The translations under genes and the position numbers were made by a program. The notes under the pieces are model-generated. The model had not been told where the DNA came from and made no database searches. It saw only the letters and a program-made list of their open reading frames with translations. A stretch of 13,533 nt of DNA from Undibacterium sp. (lineage in GTDB: Bacteria > Pseudomonadota > Gammaproteobacteria > Burkholderiales > Burkholderiaceae): the NCBI GenBank assembly GCA_014376575.1, contig JACMRF010000086.1, positions 1 through 13,533 of the forward strand, read 5' to 3'. Shown one piece after another: positions 1 to 6,296 of the stretch (its first letter is position 1; each line of letters starts with the position of its first letter).

Positions 1-176
1 AGCCCAGATTTTCCATTAGGCGCACCTGCGGTGCTATTGGCATGATGACGGCGCATTTTCGGTCATTTTTTCTGCTCTTCGTGGACAATAGCTCGCTATT
101 GGCGCCTCATTCGCAGCAAAACTGCCTCGAAAAGTGCATCCATCATCATTGCCAATCCTAATGGAAATTCTGGGTT
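1..176. repeat. Long imperfect inverted repeat (MITE-like or REP-like palindrome)
   Basis: Positions 1-20 and 157-176 are inverted copies of each other, matching at 18 of 20 bases. Inside them, ATTGGCA-type sequence at 35-41 mirrors 150-156, and the matches continue with small gaps towards a centre at 86-101, where CAATAGC and GCTATTG flank two bases. A small hairpin (GCACC, three-base loop, GGTGC) sits at 22-34 in the left arm only. Transcribed, the whole would fold into one long rod. No convincing coding frame was seen in it. The left end touches the window edge, so the element may extend further. Its shape resembles a non-autonomous mobile element or a dispersed extragenic palindrome, but only one copy is present here, so dispersal is an inference. 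Confidence 0.6.
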
Positions 177-291
177 GAATTCACATGCACAACGGAAAGC
201 ACAAAGATGCGTTCTCCATTAAGCAATCCCCCCAAGGCAGGCTTCATGATGCAAATCAAGAGAAGTCATCCAGAAAATTCGCTGAAATAAA

Positions 292-375
292 ATATACTCC
301 CCTTACTTATTTTTAAAATAGGCTAAATGCGCACACCAATATTGCGTGATAGAAAAATACACCTGGGGAGTATAT
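292..375. repeat. 84-bp segment bounded by perfect 11-bp inverted repeats
   Basis: ATATACTCCCC at 292-302 is the exact reverse complement of GGGGAGTATAT at 365-375. The 62 bases between are AT-rich and contain no gene. It could be a very small transposable remnant with terminal inverted repeats starting at a TA dinucleotide, a hairpin, or a pair of operator half-sites about 60-70 bases upstream of the grxD -10 box. No flanking target duplication beyond the possible TA was found. The repeat itself is certain; its function is unknown. Confidence 0.5.
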
Positions 376-412
376 AGCCAAGCATAGCAAATAAGGCCAG
401 CGATTGCGCGCA

Positions 413-440
413 TGAGCACTTGCCCGCTTTCCTTTATAAT
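413..440 (+). promoter_or_regulatory. Putative sigma-70 promoter of grxD
   Basis: A perfect TATAAT lies at 435-440, about 41 bases upstream of the grxD ATG. The best -35 candidate at suitable spacing is the weak TGAGCA at 413-418 (16-base spacer). An AGGAA ribosome binding site at 472-476 follows, five bases before the ATG. The -10 match is strong and the -35 match poor, so confidence is moderate. Confidence 0.45.
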
Positions 441-481
441 GACGGCACCTTATTTACTTCATCGATTACCTAGGAATAGCC

Positions 482-793
482 ATGAGCGACGTACAAAGCT
501 GGATCAAAGAAACCGTTACCACTAACCCTGTCGTGCTGTTCATGAAAGGCACTGCGCAATTCCCGCAATGCGGCTTTTCTGGTCGCGCGATTCAGTTGAT
601 CAAAACGTGCGGCGTAGAAAATCTGATCACCATCAACGTGCTGGAAGATCCAACCGTGCGTCAGGGCATCAAGGATTTTTCCAATTGGCCAACCGTACCG
701 CAACTTTACGTCAAGGGCGAGTTCATCGGCGGCACCGACATCATGAATGAAATGTTCGAAAGCGGCGAACTGCAAACTTTGTTGCAGGCGTAA
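482..793 (+). CDS. grxD: Monothiol glutaredoxin, Grx4/GrxD family (CGFS type)
   Basis: A 103-residue single-domain glutaredoxin. The signature CGFS active site is at residues 30-33, preceded by KGT at 22-24. The glutathione-binding WPTVPQLY segment (about residues 69-76) and the following GG-D motif (about 83-86) are present, as in all CGFS glutaredoxins. Family members bind a [2Fe-2S] cluster between two monomers and two glutathiones, and pass it to target proteins or to BolA partners in the cytoplasm. Length is typical (about 100-115 residues) and nothing is missing. The ATG at 482 has an AGGAA site five bases upstream. ubiX starts seven bases after the stop, so the two are probably co-transcribed from the TATAAT promoter upstream. 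Confidence 0.96.
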   Translation: MSDVQSWIKETVTTNPVVLFMKGTAQFPQCGFSGRAIQLIKTCGVENLITINVLEDPTVRQGIKDFSNWPTVPQLYVKGEFIGGTDIMNEMFESGELQTLLQA

Positions 794-800
794 TTTCAGG

Positions 801-1391
801 ATGACTGCCGTCGCAACGCCGCGCAAGCTGATCGTCGCCATCACCGGCGCCACCGGCGCCATTTATGGCGTGCGCCTGCTGCAAGCCCTGCGCGAATTAC
901 CGGATGTGCAAAGCCATCTGCTCATTTCCGAAGCAGGTGTATTAAATCTGCATCAGGAACTCGATCTCAATCGCAAGGATGTTGAAGCCCTGGCCGATGT
1001 CGTCCACAACGTACGCGATGTGGGCGCCAGCATCGCCAGTGGCTCTTTCCAATCCGACGGCATGATCATCACGCCCTGCTCGATGAAAACCCTGGCCGCG
1101 GTGGCCAATGGACTGTCCGACAATTTGATCACGCGCGCCGCCGATGTCGTTTTAAAAGAACGCCGCCGCCTGGTGCTGATGGTCAGGGAAACCCCCTTCA
1201 ACCTGGCCCATCTGCGCAACATGACGGCCGTCACAGAAATGGGCGGCATCATCTTCCCGCCGCTGCCCGGCTTCTATCACAAGCCGCAATCGATACAGGA
1301 AATGGTCGATCACACGGTGGGCCGCGTACTCGATTTATTCGCCTTGCCGCACCACCTCACACCGCGCTGGAATGGCTTGAAAGACAGCTAA
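801..1391 (+). CDS. ubiX: Flavin prenyltransferase UbiX
   Basis: A 196-residue protein of the UbiX/Pad1 flavoprotein family. These enzymes attach a dimethylallyl group to FMN to make prenylated FMN, the cofactor of the UbiD decarboxylase used in ubiquinone synthesis. Visible motifs are the FMN-binding GATGAIYG at 16-23, TPCSMKT at 91-97, the RETPF segment at 129-133, HLRNM at 137-141 and FPPLPGFY at 152-159, all in the family order. The length matches typical UbiX. I chose ATG 801 because an in-frame ATG at 747 would give a 54-base overlap with grxD and an N-terminus unlike UbiX. The AGG immediately before ATG 801 is too close to be an ideal ribosome binding site, so coupling to grxD translation is possible. 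No intrinsic terminator is evident after the stop. Confidence 0.95.
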   Translation: MTAVATPRKLIVAITGATGAIYGVRLLQALRELPDVQSHLLISEAGVLNLHQELDLNRKDVEALADVVHNVRDVGASIASGSFQSDGMIITPCSMKTLAAVANGLSDNLITRAADVVLKERRRLVLMVRETPFNLAHLRNMTAVTEMGGIIFPPLPGFYHKPQSIQEMVDHTVGRVLDLFALPHHLTPRWNGLKDS

Positions 1392-1812
1392 AGCGAGTTG
1401 CTACCCGTCTGATTACCTCCGATCACCTATGATCAAACGCAGCGAGTGCGAGCAATCATCAACCTTAAAATCAAGCAGGCCCACCACGCTTTATCCATGC
1501 GCCTTTCCAGCCATTACTGGCCTGCAAGCCGCATGGGGATTGCGTCTTGAGGCTATGCCAATTTGATTTTGCGCCGCTACCGTGCTTCAGATGTCATCAA
1601 CGTGCAATTTCTAGCGAGTGCGAGTGCAATTGCGATTCGGCCAAGGTGCTATCCATATTCAATGGGCGGGTCTACAATACAGCGGCATTTGCTTCTTTTA
1701 GTGAAAAAACAGTCGTAAAAAAACTTGGCATTTCGCTTTCTGGCACAGCACAAAGCGACAAGTTTCATACGTTACTCAACATTCTTTTTCTACAGAAAAT
1801 CGACAGCAAATA
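1392..1812. other. 421-bp interval without a convincing gene
   Basis: The stretch between ubiX and the HD-GYP gene has no recognisable gene, tRNA or clear terminator. AGCGAGTGCGAG occurs twice (around 1441-1452 and 1614-1625). An open frame from a TTG at 1547 to a stop at 1811-1813 overlaps the next gene in a TAATG junction, but its predicted product looks unlike a protein. A TACAAT hexamer at 1673-1678 could be a -10 box but lacks a partner -35. The promoter of the HD-GYP gene should lie in here, but I cannot place it. Confidence 0.5.
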
Positions 1813-3429
1813 ATGGCCGCTCTGACACCAGAAGATATTGCACAAAGACTTGATCAACTCACCGAGCTGAGCGTAGCGCTGAGCCATACGCATGATATTG
1901 CCCAGCTGCTAGAGCGCATCTTGCAGACGGCTAAATCGATGACGCATGCTGATGGCGGCACCCTGTATCGCACTAGCAGCGACAAAAAAAATCTGGACTT
2001 CCATATTGCCATCAACGATAGCCTGCAGATGTACCAAGGCGGCGTTAACGATAATGCGGTCGACATACCTGGCATCCCGCTGTTCACCGCGGACGGAAAA
2101 CAAAATCTGAACGCGGTTGCCGCCTACGCCGCCAACCGCAGAGAGTCGGTCAATATCGAAGACGTCTACACGACACCCTTGTTTAATTTTTCGGGCATGC
2201 ACACATTTGATCTATCAAATCAGTATCGCTGCCAGTCATTGCTAACGGTGCCGATGCTCGATCACGAAGACGAACTAATCGGGGTGCTGCAACTGATCAA
2301 TGCGATCGACCCTGAGACCGGCTTGATCGGCTCTTTCTCCGCTACAGACAAACGTTTTATCGAGGCGCTGGCCTCGCAGGCGGCGATCGCCATCAGCAAT
2401 CAGACATTGATCTTTCAACTGGAGAATTTGTTCGAATCCCTGATCAACCTGATCAATATCGGCATAGACGAAAAATCGCCGAATACCGGCAGACATTGCC
2501 AGCATGTACCCGCGCTGACGATGATGCTGGCCGATGCAGTCCATCACACCAAAGACGGGCCTCTGGCGGATTTCCAGATGACAGGGAAAGACCGGCGCGA
2601 ATTATGGTTAGCCGGCTTGTTGCACGACTGCGGCAAGATCACCACGCCGGTGCACGTGATTGAAAAATCGACCAAACTAGAGACCATCACTGACCGCATC
2701 CATACCATCGACACCCGTTTTGAAGTATTGAAACGCGATGCAGAAATCCGCTTTTTACGACAACAGCTAGCGGAAGGCACCGAGAGTAACTTTGATGCAT
2801 TGCTGCAGCAAGAATTGACGCAACTCGATCGCGACCGGGATTTTTTGCGCAAGGCAAATATTGGCGGCGAGCGCATGAGTGAAGAAGATCAGCAAAGAGT
2901 AATACGCATCGCCACCTACCGCTGGTTGGGCGTGGATGGCATAGAAAAAGATCTGTTAACGCCGGAAGAAAGCGACAATCTGACGATACGCGGCGGCACG
3001 CTGACCGCCGATGAACGAAAGATCATCAACAACCATATCGCCGTCACGATACGTATGTTAGAAGCACTACCCTGGCCCAAACATTTAAAAAATGTGCCTG
3101 AATATGCAGGCGGCCATCACGAGCGCATGGATGGCAAAGGTTACCCGCGCGGACTGCGCGGCGATCAGATGTCGGTACAGGCAAGGGTGATGGCGATCGC
3201 TGATATTTTTGAAGCCCTGACCGCCAAAGATCGCCCCTACAAGGCGGGAAAAACACTGACAGAATCGCTAGACATACTCGGCAAATTCAGATTGAACGGA
3301 CACATCGACCCCGATCTGTTTGATGTCTTTGTGAGGCAAAAAGTTTATCTCGACTTCGCCAGACAATTTATGGACCCAGCCCAGATCGACGAGATAGACG
3401 AGAGCCTGATCCCCGGCTATCGGGCTTGA
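1813..3429 (+). CDS. GAF domain / HD-GYP phosphohydrolase, probable cyclic-di-GMP phosphodiesterase
   Basis: A 538-residue soluble signalling protein with no signal peptide or membrane segment. An N-terminal GAF sensor domain spans about residues 15-200. The HD-GYP domain follows from about 205. Its metal and catalytic motifs are HDCGK at 271-275, a downstream histidine in NNHIAVT (H408), HHE at 435-437, DGKGYP at 440-445, and ADIFEALTAKDRPYK at about 463-477. HD-GYP enzymes of this type hydrolyse cyclic-di-GMP to pGpG or GMP; the GAF ligand cannot be read from sequence. Residues about 284-400 form a long charged, helix-rich insertion between HDCGK and H408, where ordinary HD-GYP domains have about 30 residues. 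No good Shine-Dalgarno is seen before ATG 1813. The neighbouring CHASE2 sensor gene is broken, so this protein may have lost a partner. The substrate is inferred from the family. Confidence 0.9.
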   Translation: MAALTPEDIAQRLDQLTELSVALSHTHDIAQLLERILQTAKSMTHADGGTLYRTSSDKKNLDFHIAINDSLQMYQGGVNDNAVDIPGIPLFTADGKQNLNAVAAYAANRRESVNIEDVYTTPLFNFSGMHTFDLSNQYRCQSLLTVPMLDHEDELIGVLQLINAIDPETGLIGSFSATDKRFIEALASQAAIAISNQTLIFQLENLFESLINLINIGIDEKSPNTGRHCQHVPALTMMLADAVHHTKDGPLADFQMTGKDRRELWLAGLLHDCGKITTPVHVIEKSTKLETITDRIHTIDTRFEVLKRDAEIRFLRQQLAEGTESNFDALLQQELTQLDRDRDFLRKANIGGERMSEEDQQRVIRIATYRWLGVDGIEKDLLTPEESDNLTIRGGTLTADERKIINNHIAVTIRMLEALPWPKHLKNVPEYAGGHHERMDGKGYPRGLRGDQMSVQARVMAIADIFEALTAKDRPYKAGKTLTESLDILGKFRLNGHIDPDLFDVFVRQKVYLDFARQFMDPAQIDEIDESLIPGYRA

Positions 3430-3449
3430 CGTGCGCTTGATTTTCACCT

Positions 3450-4590
3450 GTGCCAAACTTTGGAAAACGTCTTGCCGACATTCCCGACAGGATCAGCGCA
3501 CATGAACCACTAGAAAATCGGCGATCCGATTTCTTCGTCAGGCAGCATGCACTCAGCCTCACGCCAGATGCTGAGATCGTCATCATCAACATCGACGATG
3601 CCAATCTGGCAAAAATGGAAAAGCTCGCAGGCAATTGGCCGTGGCTATGCTCAGTATTTGCCGAGATGCTCAATGCCATTAGCAAGCAGCAACCCAAAGC
3701 CGTCGTATTTGACAAATTATTTGTAGAACGCGACGTATATCGCCCTGAGAGCGATGCACTTTTTCATCAGGCACTGGAGAATATTTATTTCCCGCTGGTG
3801 CGCTAACCAGCATCACAAGATGGCCACGGCGCAGCACTAGAAAAGGCGGTCGATCAATTAGGCTTGCGCGCACCGACCACGCGATCGCCAATGCGCATGC
3901 CGCGCTGATGCCGCCGGTGGCGGTAGACGCTAGGTACTGGAAGGTGGGCACTGTTAATCTTCTCAACGATGCTGATGGTGTTGGCCGGCGCTACGACTTG
4001 TACAAGGACGTCTACGGCTGGTTGATACCTTCTTTACCGGCACGGCTTGCCAGCGACTTAGGCTATCGCGTTCCGCCCCAGGACGACATGCTTCGAGCAT
4101 GGCGCGGGGCGAATAAACCGTATGGCAGAATTTCTTTTGCCGATTTTTATCAGGATCAAGACCGCCAAAAACCGCTGCGCGATAGCAACGAACTGCGCGG
4201 CAAAATCGTCATCATTGGCGCCGATGCCTCTGCCTTGCACGATATCAGCGTCACGCCTATCGATAGCTCGTATCCAGGTTGAGGCATACTTGCCACCGCC
4301 ATCGAGAATCTCAAGAATCAAGGATCAAGGATCAAGAATCAAGAATCAAGAATCAAGAATCAAGCTTGGATGCAAATGCCACCACCGTGGCTAAATCCAG
4401 TTTTTTCTTGCTGTCGCTATCGCTACTCTGCCCGCAGTTTTTCCATCAGATTCAGGTGCTGAAGATAGGCCTGAATCTCTTCCTGCTCACGGCGCTCAGT
4501 CTCGCTGCATGTTTCAAGGTTCGCCACATGGCTCGTCGCATCCGCATTGACGGCTTGCAGCAATGTCCCTGTCAGCATAAACAAGCTAGA
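3450..4590 (+). pseudogene. Degenerate CHASE2-domain sensor gene
   Basis: Pieces of one CHASE2 membrane sensor protein lie in several frames. The first piece (from GTG 3450) has the CHASE2 pattern VIINIDDANL followed by NWPW and a VVFDKLF strand, and stops at a TAA at 3804-3806. The same frame continues after the stop with sensible sequence (QDGHGAALEKAVDQLGLRA). A one-base loss near 3870-3872 then shifts to the frame encoding HAALMPPVAVDARYWK, LNDADGVGRRYDLY and GKIVIIGADAS. Another in-frame stop (TGA 4280-4282) follows YPG. After the heptanucleotide repeat a one-base loss near 4377 shifts the frame again, into two membrane helices (about 4400-4545). CHASE2 domains are extracytoplasmic sensors normally followed by membrane helices and an output domain such as a cyclase or kinase. 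No output domain is recognisable. The usual N-terminal membrane helix is also absent. Two stops and two frameshifts make a sequencing artefact an unlikely full explanation. Confidence 0.85.
4311..4364 (+). repeat. Heptanucleotide tandem repeat (TCAAGAA/TCAAGGA)
   Basis: Seven complete copies of TCAAGAR run from 4311 to 4359, followed by a partial copy to 4364. Copies 2 and 3 are TCAAGGA and the others TCAAGAA. The array lies inside the CHASE2 pseudogene, after the segment encoding AIENLKN. At its present length the same frame reads through it, adding about 15 residues. The unit is not a multiple of three, so loss or gain of one copy would shift the frame. It probably arose by slipped-strand expansion. 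Confidence 0.85.
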
Positions 4591-4591
4591 C

Positions 4592-4841
4592 ATGGCCAAA
4601 CTAATTCAAACTGCTCAATCCGCCGAGGAAGCAACAGTCGATATTAACGAAGAACAGGAAATTATTTTAGGCCAAGATATCCGATCGCCTGGAATCGCTC
4701 AATATCATCATGGGGTCTGGATTTGAGCGCTTTGAAAATCAAGCAAACGGCGTCGCAAGATTCACCACCACTTTTGCTCAAAACCGATCTGAAATTAAAG
4801 ACCGTTTAGCCGACGATAAAAAATCCCGCCGCTATCACTAG
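4592..4841 (+). pseudogene. Broken small gene or tail of the CHASE2 gene, function unknown
   Basis: An ATG at 4592 opens 44 codons of plausible protein (starts MAKLIQTAQSAEEATVDINE) that end at a TGA at 4724-4726. The +1 frame then continues sensibly from about 4676 to a TAG at 4839-4841, with segments such as FERFENQANGVARF and NRSEIKDRLADDKK. Joined by one frameshift near 4676, the product would be about 82 residues, charged and helical. I do not recognise the family. There is no ribosome binding site before 4592, and the upstream frame stays open, so this may be the C-terminal end of the decayed CHASE2 gene rather than a separate gene. The final TAG lies inside the terminator hairpin. Confidence 0.4.
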
Positions 4842-4857
4842 CGGTGGGATTTTATTT
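4820..4857. terminator. Strong bidirectional intrinsic terminator
   Basis: A 15-base stem (4820-4834 with 4839-4853, one mismatched or G-U position) closes a four-base TCAC loop. On the plus strand the stem ends in TTTT and continues ATTT. On the minus strand the stem is followed by six T residues, immediately after the 3' end of tRNA-Thr at 4857. It can therefore end transcription of the signalling locus from the left and of tRNA-Thr from the right. Confidence 0.85.
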
Positions 4858-4932
4858 GGTGCCGACTGCCGGAATCGAACTGGCTACCTGATGATTACAA
4901 GTCAACTGCTCTACCAAGTGAGCTAAGTCGGC
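4857..4932 (-). tRNA. tRNA-Thr, anticodon TGT
   Basis: The reverse complement folds into a 76-base cloverleaf with encoded CCA. The acceptor stem GCCGACT/AGTCGGC and the D stem GCTC/GAGC pair perfectly. The anticodon loop is CTTGTAA, giving anticodon TGT (UGU), which reads ACA and ACG. The T loop is TTCGATT. The T stem has one A-C pair, as I recall also for the E. coli threonine UGU tRNA. The anticodon stem GTTGA/TCATC has a U-U mismatch at 28-42, and position 15 is C rather than a purine. The tRNA lies downstream of sspB on the same strand and is followed directly by a terminator. Confidence 0.93.
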
Positions 4933-4985
4933 GAAACTTTTACAGCTTTGATCAATTAATTTCTCAATCAATCTAAGAGAACAAA

Positions 4986-4991
4986 ATTATA
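4986..4991 (-). promoter_or_regulatory. Possible -10 box for tRNA-Thr
   Basis: On the minus strand TATAAT reads at 4991-4986, 53 bases before the mature tRNA 5' end and directly after the sspB stop. At a 17-base spacer the -35 position reads ACACTA, a poor match. The tRNA could equally be read through from sspB. Confidence 0.3.
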
Positions 4992-4993
4992 GA

Positions 4994-5476
4994 CTATTTT
5001 ATTATCTTTAGTGTGGGTTTTTCAAACTTTTTTTGTGGCTCACCGAGTATTGCTGGTGCGATTATTTCTGCCGTCTCCGCTTTGGTGGTGACAGCGGCCA
5101 ATTCAAAGCTAGGCCTGACTGGTTCTGTCGCGACCGATGTATTAACTTCGACTGCTGGCGCATTCAAATCTAATTCAAATGCCATGCCTTGCCCATTTTC
5201 GCTGGCGTACACTGCCTGAACATTGGCTATCGGAACATAAATCTCTCTCGAAACTCCGCCAAAACGTGCGTTGAACATAACCGCTTCGTTATCCATTTTC
5301 AAGCCGCTGGTTGCACCAAAGCTGATATTCAACACAATCTCACCATTACGTACAAATTCCATCGGCACCTTAGCCGCACCAAATACTTTCACCGCCATAT
5401 AGGGCGTGAATCCATTGTCGTTGCACCATTCATAAATGGCGCGCATAAAATAGGGTTTGGTCGACGTGTCAGACAT
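4994..5476 (-). CDS. sspB: ClpXP adaptor protein SspB (stringent starvation protein B)
   Basis: A 160-residue protein with two parts typical of SspB. Residues about 1-110 form the substrate-binding fold, recognisable by KPYFMRAIYEWCNDNG near the start, TPYMAV, and the later GVSREIYVPIANVQAVYA segment. A flexible Ala/Glu/Thr-rich linker (about 111-150) then leads to the C-terminal tail PTLKIIK (154-160), the short peptide that docks on the ClpX N-domain. SspB tethers ssrA-tagged stalled-translation products and some regulators to the ClpXP protease in the cytoplasm. It follows sspA on the same strand, the usual arrangement, although a hairpin lies between them. No clear Shine-Dalgarno precedes the ATG at 5476; the start is chosen because it gives the normal family N-terminus. 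Confidence 0.95.
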   Translation of the reverse strand: MSDTSTKPYFMRAIYEWCNDNGFTPYMAVKVFGAAKVPMEFVRNGEIVLNISFGATSGLKMDNEAVMFNARFGGVSREIYVPIANVQAVYASENGQGMAFELDLNAPAVEVNTSVATEPVRPSFELAAVTTKAETAEIIAPAILGEPQKKFEKPTLKIIK

Positions 5477-5535
5477 GGCAAGAGAAAATTTTCAATAGAG
5501 ATAAGATAAGGATAGGCTTTGCGCTTGAAAACAAC

Positions 5536-5564
5536 AAGGCTGACATTATTAAGGTGTCAGCCTT
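5536..5564 (-). terminator. Hairpin between sspA and sspB
   Basis: AAGGCTGACA at 5536-5545 pairs perfectly with TGTCAGCCTT at 5555-5564 around a nine-base loop. On the minus strand the stem is followed by GTTGTTTTC, a modest T tract. This would reduce or end read-through from sspA into sspB, so sspB may be at lower level or have its own promoter. Confidence 0.65.
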
Positions 5565-5586
5565 TTAACTAAAAGAACGCGACAGA

Positions 5587-6198
5587 CTAACGACGCATCA
5601 CTTTCTCAGACGGCGTCAACGCTTCAATGTAGGCTGGACGAGAAAAGATACGCTCAGCATATTTCATCAATGGTGCCGCGGTTTTTGATAGCTCAATACC
5701 ATAATGATCCAGACGCCACAATAAAGGAGCGACGGCAACATCCAGCATTGAAAATTCATCGCCCAACATATATTTATTTTTGACGAACAATGGCGCTAAT
5801 TGGCTCAGGCGATCACGAATTTCCACTCTTGCTTTTTCTTGTATTTTTGCTGAAGTGGACGATTTCTCATTCTCCAGTGTGTGTACATGAATGAACAATT
5901 CTTTTTCGAAATTGAACAACATCAGGCGCGCACGAGCGCGTTGCAATGGATCTGCAGGCATCAACTGAGGATGCGGGAAACGCTCATCAATGTATTCGTT
6001 AATGATATTTGATTCATATAAAATCAATTCGCGCTCAACCAGAATCGGCACCTGACCATACGGGTTCATGGTGGAGATATCTTCCGGCTTGTTGAACAGA
6101 TCGACATCGCGAATTTCAAAATCCATACCTTTCTCGAACAAGACGAGGCGGCAGCGTTGAGAAAATGGGCAGGTTGTACCTGAATAGAGAACCATCAT
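5587..6198 (-). CDS. sspA: Stringent starvation protein A (RNA polymerase-associated, GST fold)
   Basis: A 203-residue glutathione-S-transferase-fold protein. The thioredoxin-like domain covers about residues 1-80, with TCPFSQRC at 9-16, the GQVPIL segment at 48-53, and ESN at 62-64. The helical C-terminal domain follows, with GDEFSMLDVAVAPLLWRL at about 146-163. The PHP motif at 75-77 corresponds to the Pro-His-Pro surface pocket needed for SspA function in E. coli. SspA binds RNA polymerase and alters transcription in stationary phase and starvation; it is not a detoxifying transferase. Length is normal. The ATG at 6198 has AAGGA nine bases upstream; the second ATG at 6195 is also possible. 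It lies downstream of petABC, the usual order in betaproteobacteria, separated by two hairpins. Confidence 0.94.
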   Translation of the reverse strand: MMVLYSGTTCPFSQRCRLVLFEKGMDFEIRDVDLFNKPEDISTMNPYGQVPILVERELILYESNIINEYIDERFPHPQLMPADPLQRARARLMLFNFEKELFIHVHTLENEKSSTSAKIQEKARVEIRDRLSQLAPLFVKNKYMLGDEFSMLDVAVAPLLWRLDHYGIELSKTAAPLMKYAERIFSRPAYIEALTPSEKVMRR

Positions 6199-6223
6199 TT
6201 TTATAGTTCCTTAAAAACGATTA

Positions 6224-6288
6224 GAGTGAGGCACCTGTTTGCGCGCCCCACCCTGCGATAACACATCCGCCGGACTAACTACAGCGGA
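6224..6288 (-). promoter_or_regulatory. Two hairpins between petC and sspA (possible attenuator or terminator)
   Basis: On the minus strand, TCCGC at 6288-6284 can pair with GCGGA at 6270-6266. Next, GGGTGGGGCG (6253-6244) can pair over all ten positions, using G-U pairs, with TGCCTCACTC (6233-6224). The second hairpin is followed by TAATCGTTTTTAAGGAAC, so a T-run sits just before the sspA ribosome binding site. This could partly terminate petABC transcripts before sspA. The G-U content and the offset T-run weaken the case. Confidence 0.4.
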
Positions 6289-6296
6289 CGACTGAA

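Noticed and set aside
747..800. An upstream in-frame ATG that would lengthen UbiX by 18 residues
   Set aside because: It lies inside grxD and would give an N-terminus unlike UbiX proteins; ATG 801 fits the family.
470..862. A 130-codon minus-strand open frame over grxD
   Set aside because: It is antisense to a clear glutaredoxin gene and does not resemble any known protein.
1741..1757. A sigma-54-like TGGCAC element upstream of the HD-GYP gene
   Set aside because: The downstream GC element is one base out of register and the TTGC half is absent, so it does not fit the strict -24/-12 spacing.
1547..1813. An 88-codon open frame from a TTG start before the HD-GYP gene
   Set aside because: No ribosome binding site, odd composition and no recognisable family; only the TAATG junction favours it, so it is reported as a question and not as a gene.
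4311..4364. The tandem repeat as a CRISPR array
   Set aside because: The unit is seven bases with no spacers and no cas genes are nearby.
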